Source: Jeotgalibacillus proteolyticus
GTDB taxonomy: Bacteria > Bacillota > Bacilli > Bacillales > Jeotgalibacillaceae
Length of the DNA stretch: 64,000 nt
Direction: 5' to 3'
NCBI RefSeq assembly: GCF_002926065.1
Contig: NZ_PREZ01000006.1
Location: 62,001-126,000, forward strand
The notes under the pieces were generated by a model that was not told where the DNA came from, did not search any database, and was given only the letters and a program-made list of their open reading frames with translations. Position 1 is the stretch's first letter; every line of letters begins with the position of its first letter. Positions 17,556 through 27,095 of the stretch are shown here, piece by piece. A program made the position numbers and the translations under genes.

Positions 17556-19196
17556 TTATTTCGCCTCAGCCTCCACCTTGTCCAGAGACATTTCCCTTAA
17601 AAGATATTTTTGTATTTTTCCTGAAGCCGTCATTGGGTAGGAATCTACAAATTCGATGTACCGTGGAATTTTATGATACGAGATTTTCCCCTTGCAGTAC
17701 TCTCTAAGCGCTTCAGCGTCAAGCATCTCGCCATCCTTTAAAATCACCCAGGCCATCAGCTCCTCCCCGTACTTCGGATCCGGGACTCCTACGATCTGCA
17801 CATCTAAGATGGAAGGATGCTGATAAAGAAATTCCTCGATTTCGCGGGGATAAATATTTTCTCCGCCTCGGATAATCATATCCTTTATGCGTCCGGTGAT
17901 AGCGATATAACCATCCTCATCCATAACCGCGATATCCCCGGTATGCAGCCACCCTTCTATATCAATTGCTGCATGCGTTGCTTCTTCATTTCTATAATAG
18001 CCCTTCATGATTAAATAGCCTCTAGCACATAGCTCACCTGGAACGCCTGCCGGGACTTCTTCCATTGTGACAGGGTCAATGATTTTCACCTCAACATGCG
18101 GATGCGGCTTCCCGACCGTTGCTACTCTTTTTTCAATCGCGTCATCCGAACGAGTCTGGGTAATCACGGGCGACGACTCGGTCTGCCCATAGCAAATCGT
18201 TATTTCACTTGCCCCCATGTCATGTATCACTTTTTTCATCACTTCAATCGGGCACGGGGAACCGGCCATAATCCCTGTTCTGAGCGTTGTGGTATCAAAG
18301 CTTTCATAATCAGGATGATTCAGCTCTGCAATAAACATCGTAGGCACACCGTGAAGCCCGGTGCACTTTTCATCCTGAACAGCCTGAAGCACTTTTTTAG
18401 GATCAAACTGCTCCACTATAACCATCGTGGTGCTATGAGTAACAGCTGCCATCGTTCCAAGAACACAGCCAAAGCAATGGAAAAAAGGAACCGGAATGCA
18501 CAGCCTGTCCTCGTGGGTTAAATTCATGAAATCACCGATTATTTGACCGTTATTGACAATATTCATATGCGTAAGCATGACACCCTTTGGAAAACCGGTT
18601 GTTCCTGAGGTGTATTGAATATTGATCACATCATCAAAATGAAGCGCTTTCATTCTGCTGTTTAATTGATCATCCGATACTCCGCGTGCAAAAGCTTCAA
18701 ATTCACTCCATGTAAAAATCCCTGGATAGTCCTTTTCACTCATCACAATAACCCGCTTTAAGTGCGGCAGTACGTCGGAAACCAGTTCTCCTTTTTCTGA
18801 GTGCTCAAGCTCGGGACAAAGCGCCTGAATAATTGATATGTAGGATGTACCTTTAAATTCTTCCCCTAAAATAAGCGTCGTAGCGTCTGACTGCTGGAGT
18901 AAATACTTTAATTCGTTTTCCTGATAATTCGTATTTACTGTTACCAGCACTGCCCCCATTTTCCCGGTAGCAAACTGACTCTGCAGCCATTCCCTTTTGT
19001 TATCTGACCAAATCGCGACATGCTCGCCCTTCTCAATCCCCATTCCCATGAAGGCCTTTGCAAGATGATCCGTTTCCTGGTCAAACTCCTTATACGTCTT
19101 TCGTATTCCATGCTCCGGATATACATAAGCTTCAGTCGCAGGATGCGCTTTCGCTGCCTCCCGGACAACCTGTCCAACCGTCTGATGTTTTAACAT
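17556..19196 (-). CDS. AMP-binding acyl-CoA synthetase
   Basis: This 546-residue enzyme activates a fatty or other carboxylic acid to its acyl-CoA by way of an acyl-AMP. The ATP-binding motif YTSGTTGFPKGV is intact, followed by YGQTESSP, the hinge GYIAITGRIKDMIIRGGENIYPREIE, and the C-terminal catalytic lysine in TASGKIQKYLLRE. The sequence resembles the medium- to long-chain YngI/AcsM type. The ATG at 19196 is preceded by AAAGGGGGAT. It stands alone on the minus strand. It is likely to feed the acyl-CoA degradation genes at 27.8-35.7 kb, but it lacks the ACCGGT-centred operator found there. Confidence 0.93.
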   Translation of the reverse strand: MLKHQTVGQVVREAAKAHPATEAYVYPEHGIRKTYKEFDQETDHLAKAFMGMGIEKGEHVAIWSDNKREWLQSQFATGKMGAVLVTVNTNYQENELKYLLQQSDATTLILGEEFKGTSYISIIQALCPELEHSEKGELVSDVLPHLKRVIVMSEKDYPGIFTWSEFEAFARGVSDDQLNSRMKALHFDDVINIQYTSGTTGFPKGVMLTHMNIVNNGQIIGDFMNLTHEDRLCIPVPFFHCFGCVLGTMAAVTHSTTMVIVEQFDPKKVLQAVQDEKCTGLHGVPTMFIAELNHPDYESFDTTTLRTGIMAGSPCPIEVMKKVIHDMGASEITICYGQTESSPVITQTRSDDAIEKRVATVGKPHPHVEVKIIDPVTMEEVPAGVPGELCARGYLIMKGYYRNEEATHAAIDIEGWLHTGDIAVMDEDGYIAITGRIKDMIIRGGENIYPREIEEFLYQHPSILDVQIVGVPDPKYGEELMAWVILKDGEMLDAEALREYCKGKISYHKIPRYIEFVDSYPMTASGKIQKYLLREMSLDKVEAEAK

Positions 19197-19372
19197 CCTT
19201 CATCCCCCTTTGCTGTTCAAACTAATATTATCATAAAATTCAGAATAATGGGTGTAAATTCCATTTTCTATTGTTACTGCTTTTCGAAAAGCTAAAGGGG
19301 CAATGGAAAGATGCTATTCATCTATTCCATTTGGTAAACTAATACTAGAATGATTGGATAAGGGGGTGAAAA

Positions 19373-19948
19373 ATGAACGTATTAACGAAACTATCAGCCA
19401 TTTCATCAAAGCTCGGCAGACTCCCATTTTTTCTTCTTTCCGTTCTTATCTTTGCTGCTTTTATTGGCTTTATTCTGCCTGCTGAGGCGGAGAGATCAAG
19501 TGAACAAACCGGCAGCAGCCGTTCCCCTGACTCGTCCTTTATTTATTCTGCAAATGATCTGTATTCAATGGCAGAGGAATATGGAGAAGATGGGCGTCAA
19601 TCCTATATCAAAGCTCGTTTCTCTTTTGATCTCGTTTGGCCGCTTGCTTATACCTTCTTTTTAACTGCAGCTCTATCATTTTTTTACCGTCCGTTTGGTA
19701 AATGGCAGCTTTTCAACCTCCTCCCTATCTTTGGTACGCTGTTTGATTTTCTTGAAAACATTTCCGCTTCCCTTGTCATGTTTCGTTTCCCCGGGAGAAC
19801 TCCGGTTGTTGCAGAGCTTGCTCCTATTTTCACATTGGTAAAATGGGTAAGCATCTATGCCAGCTTTGGTATTATTTTGATTGGGATTGTTTTGTGGGTG
19901 ATTTATATATTCAGGAAAAAGGTGCGTTTTGGGGGTTCAAGTATCTGA
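19373..19948 (+). CDS. Hypothetical four-helix membrane protein
   Basis: This 191-residue protein has four hydrophobic segments: about residues 19-36, 84-102, 111-132 and 153-182. The first loop (about 37-80) is hydrophilic, Ser- and Glu-rich, and probably lies outside the membrane. GGGGGTG precedes ATG at 19373. The architecture suggests a small integral membrane protein; I do not recognise the family. The upstream gap of 176 bases separates it from the divergent acyl-CoA synthetase. Confidence 0.7.
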   Translation: MNVLTKLSAISSKLGRLPFFLLSVLIFAAFIGFILPAEAERSSEQTGSSRSPDSSFIYSANDLYSMAEEYGEDGRQSYIKARFSFDLVWPLAYTFFLTAALSFFYRPFGKWQLFNLLPIFGTLFDFLENISASLVMFRFPGRTPVVAELAPIFTLVKWVSIYASFGIILIGIVLWVIYIFRKKVRFGGSSI

Positions 19949-20105
19949 CACACTTAGCGCTCCAAAAATTCTATGATACTATTGTTTAACCCTTAAACTA
20001 GTATTCTTTTTCTTAATCTCCGAGTCGACTTTCCCGCTGTCCGTTCGCTGTATGGATAAAGAGGTTAATCTAAAGAGTTTGCCTCTAAAAAAGGAGGAAA
20101 TGATT

Positions 20106-20507
20106 ATGCTGTTTATGCTGATTGTCAAAGCCTCACAAAATTCAGAAGCCGGAAACCGTCCAAACTCGGAGCTCAATGAAGCGATGAATAAATTCAATGA
20201 AGATTTAGTAAAAGCAGGCGTGAGGGTTGCGGCTCAAGGGCTCCATCCAAGCTCAAATGGTATACGTATTTCATACCCGAACCCTGGAGAAAAGCCGGTC
20301 GTTACCAATGGCCCCTTTCCAGAAACGAAGGAAATTATTGCAGGATTTATTTTAATTGACGTGAAGTCCAGGGAAGAAGCAATTGAATGGGCGATGAGAA
20401 TGCCGGATCCGCAGGGATATGGAGAAGGGCAGATTGAATTGCGTCAGGTTTATGAAGCACCAGCACTTGATGAGCTGCTTGCAAAAGAAGCTGGCAGAGG
20501 AAAATAA
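20106..20507 (+). CDS. YCII-related (YciI/DGPF family) protein
   Basis: This 133-residue protein has the YCII dimeric alpha/beta-barrel fold. The signature is GPFPETKEIIAGFILIDVKSREEAIEWAMRMP, close to the DGPF...E.KE..GGF pattern, with the usual EVR-like segment near the end (IELRQVYE). The function of this group is mostly unknown; members are often co-encoded with ECF sigma factors, but none is adjacent here. AAAGGAGG is followed by ATG ATT ATG; the second ATG at 20106 has the better spacing and was chosen. Confidence 0.82.
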   Translation: MLFMLIVKASQNSEAGNRPNSELNEAMNKFNEDLVKAGVRVAAQGLHPSSNGIRISYPNPGEKPVVTNGPFPETKEIIAGFILIDVKSREEAIEWAMRMPDPQGYGEGQIELRQVYEAPALDELLAKEAGRGK

Positions 20508-20527
20508 CAGCCCAGTATGAAACAATC

Positions 20528-20594
20528 GCTGGCATCTGGACGATTAATCAGTCAAAATTATTGCATGCATTGTCCAAATCGTACAGGATGCCAG
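20528..20594. repeat. Long imperfect inverted repeat
   Basis: GCTGGCATCTGGACGATT (20528-20545) and AATCGTACAGGATGCCAG (20577-20594) are complementary apart from one mismatch and one bulge, and enclose 31 bases that hold a further GCATGC palindrome. It lies between the YCII gene and the convergent nucleotidyltransferase gene and lacks a T-tract. Confidence 0.6.
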
Positions 20595-20646
20595 TCAGAA
20601 ATTTCTATTGAAGCAGGCGAATGAATGTATTGATTAGATATTCTGA

Positions 20647-21195
20647 TTAACAAAAAGAGTCATCTATTATTCGGCGTAAGAGTCGTTTGCTTTCTACATC
20701 CTTTTGACGCGGCTTTCGTCCGATTTGTTCATAAGCCTCTTTCTCTTCCAGCTGCTGTCTTGGGTGCAAAACGCACGCTGAACTTCCATGTAAAATAAAC
20801 GGTGTCGTAAGCAAAGAGTCAGACCTCCAGATCCATTCGGATAAACCATTCATCATAATGAGACCATCACTTGATCTCGTTATATACCCAAATGTAATAT
20901 CCACATTGTTTTTACTGAAATCGGACTGCCGATTCTTAAATTTGGCTTTGACAGGTATGTTCTTAAACCTGTCTTTCAAAAGCTCCCTTTCCAGCACTTC
21001 CCGATGTTGTATCCATGTTATCAGGTCTATAACGTTGTGCGGGCGGGTAATTTCACCGAGTAAAAAGTCAATCGCCCAGCCTCCGCGCAGCCAGAAAGCA
21101 ATTCCTGTTTTTTTGGAAATAGCACTTATTTTTTTTAATACATCCATTTGTTCTATAGTTTGTTTATCATAGACAGGCTGGGCCACCCTTCTCAC
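20647..21195 (-). CDS. Nucleotidyltransferase-fold protein resembling aminoglycoside 2''-adenylyltransferase, probably inactive
   Basis: This 182-residue protein has the start of the ANT(2'')/LinB-type nucleotidyltransferase domain (FWLRGGWAIDFLLGEITRPHNVIDL, about residues 34-58). Active enzymes carry H-D-D-I-D-L, where two aspartates bind magnesium; here the segment reads HNVIDL, so the first catalytic Asp is replaced by Val. The third carboxylate region (NNVDITFGYI) is kept. It may have lost transferase activity or bind another ligand. The ribosome site is GGTGAGAAGGGTG-like before ATG 21195. It lies 23 bases after the DUF2268 gene, suggesting one transcript. Confidence 0.72.
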   Translation of the reverse strand: MRRVAQPVYDKQTIEQMDVLKKISAISKKTGIAFWLRGGWAIDFLLGEITRPHNVIDLITWIQHREVLERELLKDRFKNIPVKAKFKNRQSDFSKNNVDITFGYITRSSDGLIMMNGLSEWIWRSDSLLTTPFILHGSSACVLHPRQQLEEKEAYEQIGRKPRQKDVESKRLLRRIIDDSFC

Positions 21196-21218
21196 CTCAA
21201 ATTCTGATAATCTATTCT

Positions 21219-22040
21219 TTAGCTGCCCTGCTTTGTTTTTGCATAAGTCTCCATTAATACAGAAGGCTCAACCCAAAATAAATTCCTTATATCCTCTATT
21301 TGATTAACCGAAGCGAAATGTGAGACTGCTTTCAGGGCAAATGAATAGCCTGCGAAGACAGGTATTTCTTTTTTCCGGCTTCCAAAGCATAAAGCCATCT
21401 TAATATGATCGTCTGTCGTTTTGAGATGATATTTGCATGCCTCCCAGTACTCTGCTTCCTTGTCAGGTGGCAGTGTGTCCTTCCACCATCTTTTATCCGG
21501 ATACAACGTGAGGGCAAAATACTCTGCTGTCCCCTCCATTTTGTACCACTCCTCCAGTGTAAACGTGCTCAGCGATAGAGTGTAAATAGGGTTTTCAGGA
21601 CATGCGTGGTGACACTCGTGCGCGATCAGGTATTGAAGAAAGTCCTTATCAGGCTGGGGAGGAATCGCGATAATGATAGTACCGGGACCATTGGTAAAGG
21701 CATTAGTCCACATAGCTTGTGGCTGTGATTTAAAAAATGGCAGCTCGACAGCGGGCACTACCGTAATATGAATTGTCTTAAATGGCAGATACTGACTCAC
21801 TTTTTGAACCGTTTCATAAATCATTTTCTCAATTTGTTCAGCATTCCATTCAAAGCTTCTGATTTCCATTTTAGTTAATTCTTTAAAGTTAAACAGCTGA
21901 AATCGTGAAGCTAATTCTTTCCAATCAGTCATCCAGGACTTTTGGGAAACTAACCCGCTAAGCTCCTGCTCTAAATAGTTCTCCAAGTCATGCTGGTTTT
22001 CTAAGAGTTTAGCTGGAGTTAGTTGTCTGATATTGACCAC
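21219..22040 (-). CDS. DUF2268 putative zinc metallopeptidase
   Basis: This 273-residue protein has the DUF2268 domain (predicted Zn-dependent protease, YjaZ-like). The metal site is visible as AHECHHA, an HExxH motif (HECHH). It is followed by EGTAEYFALTLYP, where a Glu could supply the third ligand. No signal peptide or membrane segment is present, so it would be cytosolic. The ATG at 22040 has AAAGGAGG upstream. It leads the short operon with the nucleotidyltransferase-like gene. The substrate is unknown. Confidence 0.82.
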   Translation of the reverse strand: MVNIRQLTPAKLLENQHDLENYLEQELSGLVSQKSWMTDWKELASRFQLFNFKELTKMEIRSFEWNAEQIEKMIYETVQKVSQYLPFKTIHITVVPAVELPFFKSQPQAMWTNAFTNGPGTIIIAIPPQPDKDFLQYLIAHECHHACPENPIYTLSLSTFTLEEWYKMEGTAEYFALTLYPDKRWWKDTLPPDKEAEYWEACKYHLKTTDDHIKMALCFGSRKKEIPVFAGYSFALKAVSHFASVNQIEDIRNLFWVEPSVLMETYAKTKQGS

Positions 22041-22150
22041 TAGTTGTCCTCCTTTTACTGCTTAGTCTGTAACTTCATAAAGATTATTTTGGCTTTAGAA
22101 AATGAGTATGACTGACCCAGATCTAACCACCCTTCCGATCCTATCAAAAT

Positions 22151-22996
22151 TCACTTTTCACGCAGAGCAAAAATATCAATAGGTAAGCTTTCTAATACCT
22201 CAATAGCCTCAATAACCGGCAGCTTCGGCAATAGGAATTCCTCTGATATAACTTCCTTAATTTCCTCTTTGGAAGTTAACGTCCTAACAACTGTTTCACC
22301 CATCGAATAGCGAATGCCAAACTTATTATTTACTAAAGAAACACTTCGTTGCTTGCCAGTTTGATAGAACTGACATCTTAAAATGGTCATAAATGGAGCA
22401 TCAGGTTTATTGGACCTTACCATTACTCCATTAAAATCGCTTAGTTTAGCTTCTTTACGGGAATTGAATTTCCATGTTTTCCCACTCTGTTCACCATTTG
22501 TGAAGCGGACATATTTAAAGGCATTTCGCTCAGGGTCTTCTGGCAATAAATGCACTTCATCCCTGCCAAAAGAGGAAGTATTCTTAAAGTCAGATTCAAA
22601 ACGGACAGGCTTGAAAAAAGGAGCTGCTGCACCACAATCTATATAAAATCGCTCATGATCAATTTTCACAATAATGCCCATATGCTCTTCGCCAAGCATA
22701 ATATGATAGCAATCAAATCCCAGACTCTTTAGAAGCCTCATCAAATTAGCATTTAAGGTATAGCAGGTACCTCCAAAATTGAATTTTGTATAGTTTGTTG
22801 TAAATTGCTCAAATGATGGGATATCGAAATGGTTATAGTTATGGTTTCTGAAATAGAGAAGCTTGCTGATATTTTCGAAGGGGAAAGTATTAAGCTGTGC
22901 ATGGCAAATCTTCTGTAGATAGTCATAGGATGGATCTTCATTTTGTAGAGTAAGATGATTTAAATAATCACTTGTGCTGTCATGAAACGCTGCCAA
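22151..22996 (-). CDS. Arylamine N-acetyltransferase family protein
   Basis: This 281-residue protein fits the NAT family. The catalytic triad is visible: Cys78 in NFGGTCYTLN, His in EEHMGIIVKI, and Asp in FYIDCGAA. The FPFENI block near residue 38 is also typical. The surroundings of the Cys differ from the classical RGGYCFE sequence, so it belongs to a divergent branch and its acceptor may not be an arylamine. The chosen start is TTG at 22996, because GGGGGTG lies seven bases upstream; an ATG in between is out of frame. It is a single gene. Confidence 0.8.
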   Translation of the reverse strand: MAAFHDSTSDYLNHLTLQNEDPSYDYLQKICHAQLNTFPFENISKLLYFRNHNYNHFDIPSFEQFTTNYTKFNFGGTCYTLNANLMRLLKSLGFDCYHIMLGEEHMGIIVKIDHERFYIDCGAAAPFFKPVRFESDFKNTSSFGRDEVHLLPEDPERNAFKYVRFTNGEQSGKTWKFNSRKEAKLSDFNGVMVRSNKPDAPFMTILRCQFYQTGKQRSVSLVNNKFGIRYSMGETVVRTLTSKEEIKEVISEEFLLPKLPVIEAIEVLESLPIDIFALREK

Positions 22997-23019
22997 TTCA
23001 TTTCACCCCCCATACAAAT

Positions 23020-23200
23020 TTAAAAATAAATAAACACCATAATTACAAGACTTATAAATGTGTATAGCAGCAAACCGTAAGAGATTCCATATTTACTTGA
23101 AAATCTCAGCTGTCTTGAACTCTTTCAGTGCCTGACTTGTGTTAAATATAGCAATCCAGATAAGAAATCCAAGAGCTAATGCTGTAACCAGTGCTCACCC
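23020..23200 (-). pseudogene. Remnant of a small two-helix membrane protein
   Basis: Two minus-strand frames join into a plausible short protein. The first gives LVTALALGFLIWIAIFNTSQ and a basic stretch; shifting by +1 near 23100 gives SSKYGISYGLLLYTFISLV and a final hydrophobic tail ending at 23020. Each half is one membrane helix. No good start codon is left in frame and an in-frame stop lies just upstream, so it looks like a decayed or mis-sequenced gene. It lies immediately after the methyltransferase gene. The family is not recognised. Confidence 0.35.
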
Positions 23201-23214
23201 GATCAATCTTTCTA

Positions 23215-23829
23215 TCACGATTTACCTTTAATCCGAAATACAACAAACCGCTCATTCTCATCTTTTTCATAAAAGCCCGGGATTTTGATATCCATAAGGA
23301 GTTCGCAGGACGTACGGTCGAAAAGAAAATGAATATATTCAGCGGTAGGATAATAGAAAATGAGGTCGACAGTTCTTGGGTGCTTTTCGATTGATTTTTG
23401 GATATTACTGATGACCTTCATAAAGATTTGAATTGAAAAAGGGTTAAAGAAATAAAAAATATTCTGCCCCTTCTCGATCGGATATTCTTCTGCCAGACAT
23501 CGCTCGAAACGAACAGATCCTGTGATTTTTTTCTTTTTTTCCAAATAGGCTGACTGATTTTCCAACGCTGCCTGAAAAAGCTGACCGTTTACTTCAATCC
23601 CGGTTACGGAAAGTCCAAACGTATGATGCAGGTAAAATGAAACTCTCCCCTTGCCGCATCCAAAATCAACGAGTTCATCTGAACGCTTCATTGGATAGTT
23701 TTCGCAAAGCAGCTCCAGTCCAGCATAGGGTGTCGCCTCATAGCGGTTTTGGTGTATCGTATTACTCAATGCCTGCAAACCGCTTGCTGATTGAATTTTG
23801 AGGAATTGATCATACTCCAGCTCATTCAT
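23215..23829 (-). CDS. Class I SAM-dependent methyltransferase
   Basis: This 204-residue protein has SAM-binding motif I (LVDFGCGKGRVSFYL, about residues 53-67) followed by GIEVNGQLFQAA, the acidic residue of motif II. The NIFYFFNPFS segment stands at the motif IV position, where DPPY-like residues are usual, so a small-molecule substrate rather than a nucleic-acid amino group is likely. The substrate is unknown. Its ATG at 23829 has a weak AAGGAG site. The gene is alone, with a broken small gene downstream. Confidence 0.82.
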   Translation of the reverse strand: MNELEYDQFLKIQSASGLQALSNTIHQNRYEATPYAGLELLCENYPMKRSDELVDFGCGKGRVSFYLHHTFGLSVTGIEVNGQLFQAALENQSAYLEKKKKITGSVRFERCLAEEYPIEKGQNIFYFFNPFSIQIFMKVISNIQKSIEKHPRTVDLIFYYPTAEYIHFLFDRTSCELLMDIKIPGFYEKDENERFVVFRIKGKS

Positions 23830-23984
23830 ATAAAAACTCCTTAGATTAATTCTTTTTAATTTTATTATAACGGTAAAAACGGAGGAAAAGTAAGCTCGCC
23901 CCCTTAAAAATCCATATTCTTCTAAAATTGAATTTTATGATAAAATAAAAGGGTGAAACTTCATTCTAAAGGAGGTTTTCATCA

Positions 23985-24884
23985 ATGAAAAATGAACAGC
24001 TCCTAACGCTTACAAGGCAGCTTGAAGCGATGGATGACGCACTAACAGCACATGCCAAAGCAAAAGCTTCCATGCTTGAGAAACAGGAGGTCTATTTCGA
24101 CGAAGAAAATGATCTTCAAGAAAGAAGTACCTACTATCAGGACATTGATTTTGAGAAGAAGGAGCTGATTGTTTCATTTCAGAAGCTGCTTGAGAATACG
24201 CACACCACTCCTTTACGCTACAATCCTTCAAGATATGTCTATCCTTGGGTTGATTTACAGCCGGACGGTACGCTTAAAAGCATTTATTCAGGAGTTCAAA
24301 GAACAGCTGAGGAAGTAATCATAGAGGATTATGAAACGTCGCTGAAAAGAAAAAAAGAGCTGGAAAAGCTTGAAGAAAACAGAGATTCCATACAATCCTT
24401 TGCACAAATAGAACATACATTTAAATATAACTGTGAGCATGTAGTGCCCCAGTCCTGGTTCGGAGCACGTGAGCCGATGCGCGGAGATCTCCACCATCTT
24501 TTCACTTGTGAGCCTGTCTGCAATTCCATTCGGGGGAATCATCCTTATGTTGATTTTAAAGACTACACCCCTGAGGAAGCGCAGCTCTCGAAAATAACAG
24601 CGGGCTGCGGAAAAGCAGAAAATAAGCTTTTTGAACCCGAGTACGCAAAAGGCATTGTTGCACGTGCAATGCTTTACTTTCTAGTCCGTTACCCTGATAA
24701 GCTGTCTTCTGGCTTTAAGAACGGAATCGACATCAGGCTTTTGCTCAGATGGCATAAGGATTTTCCACCAGGTGTTTATGAAAAGCACCGCAACCAGGCC
24801 ATTTATGAACTGCAGGGAAACCGTAATCCCTTCATTGATTTTCCTGAGAAGGCAGCACAGCTGACAGAGAGTCTTTTGTCTTAG
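23985..24884 (+). CDS. Endonuclease I (EndA/NucM/Bsn family) without signal peptide
   Basis: This 299-residue protein has the Endonuclease_1 domain, a His-Me finger nuclease. The core is CEHVVPQSWFG (His152 probably general base) followed by MRGDLHHLF and the NSIRGNHPY metal-ligand region. Well-known relatives (E. coli EndA, B. subtilis Bsn) are secreted; this one starts with a charged, helical N-terminus of about 70 residues and no signal peptide. AAAGGAGG precedes ATG 23985. It probably cuts DNA or RNA in the cytosol or is released by lysis. The downstream gap holds an inverted copy of the hairpin repeat. Confidence 0.85.
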   Translation: MKNEQLLTLTRQLEAMDDALTAHAKAKASMLEKQEVYFDEENDLQERSTYYQDIDFEKKELIVSFQKLLENTHTTPLRYNPSRYVYPWVDLQPDGTLKSIYSGVQRTAEEVIIEDYETSLKRKKELEKLEENRDSIQSFAQIEHTFKYNCEHVVPQSWFGAREPMRGDLHHLFTCEPVCNSIRGNHPYVDFKDYTPEEAQLSKITAGCGKAENKLFEPEYAKGIVARAMLYFLVRYPDKLSSGFKNGIDIRLLLRWHKDFPPGVYEKHRNQAIYELQGNRNPFIDFPEKAAQLTESLLS

Positions 24885-24929
24885 AGTTCTCACCAAAACA
24901 GATTTTTGGGAGATAACTAAGTTTTTAGT

Positions 24930-25075
24930 AACGTGAGGTGAACGGAGCGGAAGGTGGCGACTCCTGCGGGAGGAAGCGGGAGCTTGAGATCCACTTGCGA
25001 TAGCGAGTTAGCTCAAGCCCCGCCCCGCGGAAAGCGTCCATCTGAAGCGCAGTGAACCGGGTAAAGTTGAGACAT
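24930..25075 (-). repeat. Dispersed hairpin repeat, single copy in minus orientation
   Basis: This is the reverse-orientation twin of the copy at 17.4 kb. Read on the minus strand it has the same order: CCCGGTTCACTGCGCTTCAG, GCTTTCCGCGGGGCGGGG, the nested stem, then CGCCACCTTCCGCTCCG. It lies between the convergent endonuclease and ldh genes. Just beside it, GTTGAGA pairs with TCTCAAA near 25067-25107, close to the ldh stop, and could act as terminator. Confidence 0.88.
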
Positions 25076-25110
25076 ACATTTTTCTCAAACCGGCCTACTT
25101 TTACCTTCCC

Positions 25111-26121
<1,011 letters not shown>

Positions 26122-26157
26122 GATGTTCTAAATAAAAAGATTTCGATCGATCGTCTA

Positions 26158-26175
26158 TTGTGAATTACTTCACAT
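26158..26175. promoter_or_regulatory. Rex-binding site, distal
   Basis: TTGTGAATTACTTCACAT is a second match with the same single end mismatch. Its centre is 54 bp from the first site, about five helical turns, which would place both on one face of the DNA. Confidence 0.85.
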
Positions 26176-26329
26176 ACTTATTATATGCCTTCACTTTCTC
26201 TTTTGTAAATAGAATTTCTCAATATTTTTTATCTATTCCCCAAAACAGATTCCTCAAACGAAAGGTTTTTCTTTTGCTAATAGAGTGAATAACCATAAGA
26301 CAGACCTATTTTGAAAGGATGAGTGACGG

Positions 26330-27049
26330 ATGCAATCTCTAAAAGGGAAAAAAGCACTAATAACAGGCGGAAGCAGAGGAATTGGAGGGGCTACTGCCCT
26401 TGCGTTGGCTAAAGAAGGTGTTGAGCTTGGCTTAATTGCCCGCTCGGAGGAAAGCTTTGATTCCATTCGAAATGAGTTAGTGGAAGCAGGCGCTGTCTTT
26501 GCTACCGCTGCCGCTGATATTTCAAATGAAGAGATGGTTAAAAATGCCGTCGGGAAGCTTGAACAGGAGCTTGGCGCATTTGATATCATCATCAATAATG
26601 CCGGAGTTGGCGCAAAAGGTTCCTTCCTCGAGCTTGAAACAGAGGATTGGAAAAAGGTGCTGGATACAAACGTTATGGGAATTGTCCACGTAACAAAAGC
26701 GGCATTACCTGGTATGATAGAAAAAAACCGGGGTGACATTATCAATATTTCATCGATGTCAGGCTTAAAAGGAACAGAAGGATCAAGTGCCTACAGCGCG
26801 TCAAAATTTGCGGTGATTGGCTTGAGTGAAGCCCTTATGCAAGAGGTCCGCCGCAATAATATCCGCGTAAGTGTCCTTACACCGAGTCTTGTTGAAACCG
26901 ACATGACCCGTGGAAAAGATTCCGGTGAGCGCAACAAAGACAAATTCATGCAGGCAGAAGACTTGGCTGAATACATGGTAAGTTTATTGAAGCTTGAACA
27001 AAGAACCTTCATCAAAACCTCTGCCCTTTGGGGGACAAATCCTTTTTAA
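26330..27049 (+). CDS. yoxD: Short-chain dehydrogenase, YoxD-like (3-ketoacyl-ACP reductase family)
   Basis: This 239-residue NAD(P)-dependent oxidoreductase has the Rossmann motif TGGSRGIG (about residues 12-19), NNAG, the catalytic Ser in NISSMSG and YSASK. The C-terminal end EDLAEYMVSLLKLEQRTFIK matches B. subtilis YoxD, an uncharacterised FabG-like protein. It is too diverged from FabG to be the housekeeping fatty-acid enzyme. The ribosome site GAAAGGATGAG lies before ATG 26330. It is divergent from ldh and has its own terminator. Confidence 0.85.
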   Translation: MQSLKGKKALITGGSRGIGGATALALAKEGVELGLIARSEESFDSIRNELVEAGAVFATAAADISNEEMVKNAVGKLEQELGAFDIIINNAGVGAKGSFLELETEDWKKVLDTNVMGIVHVTKAALPGMIEKNRGDIINISSMSGLKGTEGSSAYSASKFAVIGLSEALMQEVRRNNIRVSVLTPSLVETDMTRGKDSGERNKDKFMQAEDLAEYMVSLLKLEQRTFIKTSALWGTNPF

Positions 27050-27062
27050 TGTAGATATTTTA

Positions 27063-27095
27063 AAAACCGCACAGTTTTCAGTTCTGTGCGGTTTT
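27063..27095. terminator. Bidirectional terminator between the SDR and a hypothetical gene
   Basis: AAAACCGCACAG and its exact complement form a 12-bp stem with a nine-base loop. The last codons and the stop of the minus-strand gene are inside the structure, which has A/T tracts on both sides. Confidence 0.9.

Noticed and set aside
18570-18600. ACCGGTT word in the acyl-CoA synthetase gene as a further TetR operator
   Set aside because: It lies in coding sequence and lacks the outer arms of the palindrome.
17389-25075. Composite transposon bounded by inverted repeats
   Set aside because: No transposase gene and no target duplications; the same core occurs elsewhere as a terminator-like repeat.
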